The notes below the pieces were generated by a model. That model saw nothing but the letters and a program-made list of their open reading frames with translations, was not told where the DNA came from and ran no database searches. Made by a program: the position numbers and the translations under genes. From positions 3,348,001-3,412,000 of the forward strand of contig NZ_CP017157.1 in NCBI RefSeq assembly GCF_001729485.1: 64,000 nt of DNA, written 5' to 3'. Below are positions 61,161-64,000 of this stretch, one piece after another (position 1 is the first letter of the stretch; the number at the start of each line of letters is the position of its first letter). The stretch comes from Streptomyces lydicus. Its GTDB lineage: Bacteria; Actinomycetota; Actinomycetes; Streptomycetales; Streptomycetaceae.

Positions 61161-62417
61161 CTGAACACCCCGCTCGCCGAAACACTCTCCGTCGCCCTGC
61201 TCCTGGTGGTGCTCGTCTGCGCGGTGGTGCGGCCCCGGGGCCTGCCGGAGGCCGTCTTCGCCGTGCCGGCCGCCGGGGTGGTCATCGGCACCGGGGCGAT
61301 CACCCTGGAGCACGCGCGTGCCGAGGCCGAGCGGCTCGGGCCGGTCATCGGCTTCCTCGCGGCGGTGCTCGTACTGGCCCAACTGTGCGACGACGAGGGC
61401 GTGTTCCGGGCCTGCGGGGCCTGGATGGCGCGGAGTGCCGCCGGGCGGCCGCGCAGACTGCTCGCGCAGGTCTTCGTCACGGCCTCGGCGATCACCGCGG
61501 TGCTCAGCCTCGACGCCACGATCGTGCTGCTCACCCCGGTGGTGTTCGCCACCGCCGCCCGGATCGGGGCCCGTCCCAAACCGCATGTGTACGCCTGCAC
61601 CCATCTGTCGAACTCCGCCTCACTGCTGCTGCCGGTCTCCAACCTCACCAACCTGCTGGCCTTCGCCGCCAGCGGGCTGAGCTTCACCCGCTTCGCCGCC
61701 CTGATGACGCTGCCGTGGCTGGCGGCGATCGGTGCCGAATACGTCGTCTTCCGGCGGTTCTTCGCCACCGACCTGGACGCCGGTGCCGAGGCCCCGCCGC
61801 CCGGCGAGCCGCCCGCCGTACCGGTGTTCGCGCTGGTGACGGTCGGCTGCACGCTGGCCGGCTTCGTCCTCACCTCCGCCCTGGGCGTCGACCCCGCGTG
61901 GGCGGCCGGCGCCGGGGCCGCGGTGCTCGCCGGCCGTGCCCTGATCCGGCGCCGTACCGGCCCGAAGGCCCTGGTCCGGGCGGCGGCGGTGCCCTTCCTC
62001 GGCTTCGTCCTGGCGCTCGGGATCGTGGTCCGCGCGGTGGTCGACAACGGGCTCGGCGCCGCCCTGGGCCATCTGGTGCCGGACGGTACGGGCCTGCCGG
62101 CGCTGCTGGCCGTCGCGGCGCTGGCGGCCGTACTGGCGAACCTCATCAACAACCTGCCCGCCGTGCTGGTGCTGCTGCCGCTGACCGCCCCCACCGGGCC
62201 GGGCGCCGTCCTCGCGGTGCTGCTCGGCGTGAACATCGGCCCCAACCTCACCTACGCCGGCTCGCTGGCCACCCTGCTGTGGCGGCGGGTGGTGCACGCG
62301 CACGACGCACGGGTGAAGCTGGGCGAGTTCACCCGGCTCGGTCTGCTGGCCGTGCCTGCCGCCCTGGTGCTGTCGGTGCTGGCACTGTGGGCGTCGCTGA
62401 CCGCCATCGGAGGCTGA
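61161..62417 (+). CDS. Anion permease of the ArsB/NhaD-SLC13 superfamily, apparent CTG start
   Basis: A 418-aa polytopic protein: paired motifs LSLDATIVLLTPVVFATAARIG and LANLINNLPAVLVLLPL, SNLTNLLAFAASGL and GVNIGPNLTYAGSLATLLW typical of ion-transporter (IT) superfamily permeases for arsenite, dicarboxylates or other anions. No arsenic regulator is near, so the substrate is open. The frame has no ATG/GTG/TTG before the first helix with a ribosome site; GAAAGG stands 7 nt before a CTG, which is therefore proposed as the start. The Usp gene begins 4 nt after the stop. Confidence 0.83.
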   Translation: MNTPLAETLSVALLLVVLVCAVVRPRGLPEAVFAVPAAGVVIGTGAITLEHARAEAERLGPVIGFLAAVLVLAQLCDDEGVFRACGAWMARSAAGRPRRLLAQVFVTASAITAVLSLDATIVLLTPVVFATAARIGARPKPHVYACTHLSNSASLLLPVSNLTNLLAFAASGLSFTRFAALMTLPWLAAIGAEYVVFRRFFATDLDAGAEAPPPGEPPAVPVFALVTVGCTLAGFVLTSALGVDPAWAAGAGAAVLAGRALIRRRTGPKALVRAAAVPFLGFVLALGIVVRAVVDNGLGAALGHLVPDGTGLPALLAVAALAAVLANLINNLPAVLVLLPLTAPTGPGAVLAVLLGVNIGPNLTYAGSLATLLWRRVVHAHDARVKLGEFTRLGLLAVPAALVLSVLALWASLTAIGG

Positions 62418-62421
62418 TCGC

Positions 62422-62940
62422 GTGACCGTCATCGCCTGGATCGTGGAGGGCACCTGGCCCGCCTGTGTCGACGCGGTGCGCCGCGCGGCGCCCGACGACA
62501 GCGAGATCGTCCTGCTGCACGTCACCGACCCCGAGGTCCCCGAGGCCGCGCACGCCGCCTACGCCGGACTGCTCGGCCGCGCCCACCCCCGGGAGCCGCG
62601 GCCGGCCGGCTGGGGCAGCGATCCGGGAACGGCGCTGGAGCACCTGGCCGCCGACTCCGCCGGGGAGTTGCTCGCCGCCGCGGCCGAACGCCTCGGGCGG
62701 CCCTGCCGGCGCAGCGAGCGGGTCGGGCGCGTCGAGCGGGAGGTCGTCGGGGCCGCGGCCGACGCCGAGCTGCTCGTCCTCGCCCGGGACGGCGACCTGG
62801 CCCGGGTCGGGCCGCACAGCCTCGGCCCGGCGGGCCGGTTCGTCGTCGATCACGCGCCCTGCCCGGTCCTCCTCGTGTGGCCGCACGCCGCTCCCCGCAC
62901 GGGGGCCCTGCCGCCCCCGCCGCCCGACCCGGCAGACTGA
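62422..62940 (+). CDS. Universal stress protein family-like
   Basis: A 172-aa single-domain Usp-like protein. It starts TVIAWIVEG, has DSEIVLLHVTD, a central helix DSAGELLAAAAERLG, VEREVVGAAADAELLVLARDG, and a C-terminal GRFVVDHAPCPVLLVW, which is the Usp end motif. The ATP-binding GxxGS-type loop is degenerate (GPHSLGPAGRFV). The GTG start is 4 nt beyond the permease stop, implying co-transcription. Pro-rich tail. Confidence 0.78.
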   Translation: MTVIAWIVEGTWPACVDAVRRAAPDDSEIVLLHVTDPEVPEAAHAAYAGLLGRAHPREPRPAGWGSDPGTALEHLAADSAGELLAAAAERLGRPCRRSERVGRVEREVVGAAADAELLVLARDGDLARVGPHSLGPAGRFVVDHAPCPVLLVWPHAAPRTGALPPPPPDPAD

Positions 62941-62989
62941 CCGCGCCGACGGCGACCGGGCCGGCGGCTGCCGTGGGGGGGAGCGGACG

Positions 62990-64000
62990 ATGACGCAGGC
63001 GGACCCGGCCGGAGCGGGCGGGCTGAAGCGACGGCTGGGGCTCTTCGACGCCGTGACGATCGGGCTGGGGGCCATGATCGGGGCCGGGATCTTCGCGGCC
63101 CTGGCACCGGCCGCCGCCGCGGCCGGCTCCGGGCTGCTGCCGGCGCTGGCCGGCGCGGCGGTGGTCGCCTACTGCAACGCGACGTCCTCGGCCCGGCTGG
63201 CCGCCCGCTACCCGGCGTCCGGCGGCACCTACGTCTACGGCCGGGAGCGGCTGGGCGCGTTCTGGGGCTACCTCGCCGGGTGGGGCTTCGTCGTCGGCAA
63301 GAGCGCCTCGTGCGCGGCGATGGCGCTGACCGTGGGACTGTACGTCTGGCCGGGGCAGGCGCACGCGGTGGCGGCGGCCGCGGTGGTGGCGCTGACCGCG
63401 GTGAACTACGCCGGGGTGCGGAAGTCCGCCTGGCTCACCCGGGCCCTGGTCGCGACCGTACTCGCCGTGCTGACCGTGCTGGTGACGGTCTGCCTGACGA
63501 GCCCCGCCGCCGATCCCGTACGCCTGGATCCCGGCGCCGGCGCCACCGCGGGCGGGGTGCTGCGCGCCGCCGGTCTGCTGTTCTTCGCGTTCGCCGGGTA
63601 CGCCCGGATCGCCACCCTCGGCGAGGAGGTGCGCGACCCCGCGCGCACCATCCCGCGCGCCGTCCCGGTGGCCCTGGGCGTCACGCTGGTGGTGTACGCC
63701 GCGGTCGCCGTCGCGGCGCTCGCGGTGCTGGGCCCCGCCCGGCTCGCCGGCGCCGCCGCGCCGCTGGCCGAGGCGGTACGCGCGGCCGGGACACCGGAGT
63801 TGGTGCCGCTGGTGCGGGCCGGTGCCGCCGCGGCGGCGCTGGGCTCGCTGCTCGCGCTGATCCTCGGCGTCTCCCGTACGACGCTGGCGATGGCCCGCGA
63901 CCGGCACCTGCCCGCCGTGCTGGCCGCCGTCCACCCCCGCTTCCACGTGCCGCACCGCGCGGAACTCGCGGTCGGCGCCGTCGTGGCCGTGCTCGCCGCG
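62990..64000 (+). CDS. APC-family amino-acid permease, truncated by the window
   Basis: The ATG at 62990, after GGGGGGGAG, opens a frame that runs to the window end (337 codons). KRRLGLFDAVTIGLGAMIGAGIFAAL is the first helix of the APC family with its GxGxxIGxGIF motif; about ten helices follow (YPASGGTYVYGRERLG, LFFAFAGYARIATLGEEVRDP). It is a secondary amino-acid transporter of unknown specificity. It follows the Usp gene by 49 nt. Confidence 0.88.
   Translation, partial: MTQADPAGAGGLKRRLGLFDAVTIGLGAMIGAGIFAALAPAAAAAGSGLLPALAGAAVVAYCNATSSARLAARYPASGGTYVYGRERLGAFWGYLAGWGFVVGKSASCAAMALTVGLYVWPGQAHAVAAAAVVALTAVNYAGVRKSAWLTRALVATVLAVLTVLVTVCLTSPAADPVRLDPGAGATAGGVLRAAGLLFFAFAGYARIATLGEEVRDPARTIPRAVPVALGVTLVVYAAVAVAALAVLGPARLAGAAAPLAEAVRAAGTPELVPLVRAGAAAAALGSLLALILGVSRTTLAMARDRHLPAVLAAVHPRFHVPHRAELAVGAVVAVLAA

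Overview
The window is very GC-rich (about 73% by eye), with almost no A/T in third codon positions, many GTG starts and four-base ATGA/GTGA gene overlaps. Together with the families present (DUF574 methyltransferases, DUF397/XRE pairs, SpoIIE-type phosphatases, a streptogrisin-like protease, an LAxTG-anchored protein, NsrR, a DmdR-type iron box) this indicates a Streptomyces or close streptomycete chromosome. No rRNA, tRNA, CRISPR array or prophage was seen. The left and right edges cut a glycosyltransferase and an amino-acid permease.

Layout. 1-3702: end of a minus-strand polysaccharide-type operon (GT2, GT2, Wzx-like flippase, partial GT2), genes overlapping. 4085-7035: a DUF574 methyltransferase translationally coupled to a PAS-GGDEF-EAL c-di-GMP enzyme. 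7213-17300: GH15 glucanase, a PAS/GAF/PP2C/HATPase regulator, a VOC protein, a large membrane protein with a periplasmic-binding-protein domain, and a streptogrisin-like protease with low-complexity linker and tail. 17643-23366: threonine catabolism (tdh-kbl), a LysR regulator, a CLC channel and a PHP/HhH protein.

24128-31074 is a compact peptide-export locus: a 70-aa precursor with a double-glycine leader and a Gly/Thr/Val-rich, internally duplicated core; an intergenic hairpin; the three NHLM-type exporter components (adaptor, C39 peptidase-ABC, second ABC); and a stand-alone cyclic-nucleotide-binding protein. No modifying enzyme is adjacent. 31246-39987 brings together a FecBCD-type metal-chelate importer, an isocyanide synthase (PvcA/IsnA/Dit1 family) coupled to a cytochrome P450, and, divergent from the P450, a copper operon (Met-rich membrane protein, CopA-type ATPase, PCuAC-like chaperone). 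This looks like a candidate isocyanide metallophore or copper-linked natural-product locus.

40231-43356: two related secreted proteins (one sortase-anchored), a scar of gene fragments, and a 722-bp IS-like cassette carrying a passenger ORF and only a transposase stump. The cassette sits exactly in the stop codon of a Ser/Thr kinase gene that itself carries a one-base frameshift. 45138-50899: ECF sigma factor, divergent zinc-binding anti-sigma-like protein, Met-rich membrane protein, diaminopimelate decarboxylase, PucR regulator, HAD hydrolase. 51025-55765: LLM oxidoreductase, NsrR with a palindromic operator facing a cupin gene, several tiny conserved proteins, a second DUF574. 55788-57887: HATPase/DUF397/XRE signalling trio with striking palindromes. 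58066-64000: E. coli-like parvulin, an iron-box-controlled SDR, a second cyclic-nucleotide-binding protein, threonine dehydratase-like enzyme, anion-type permease (apparent CTG start), Usp and an APC permease.
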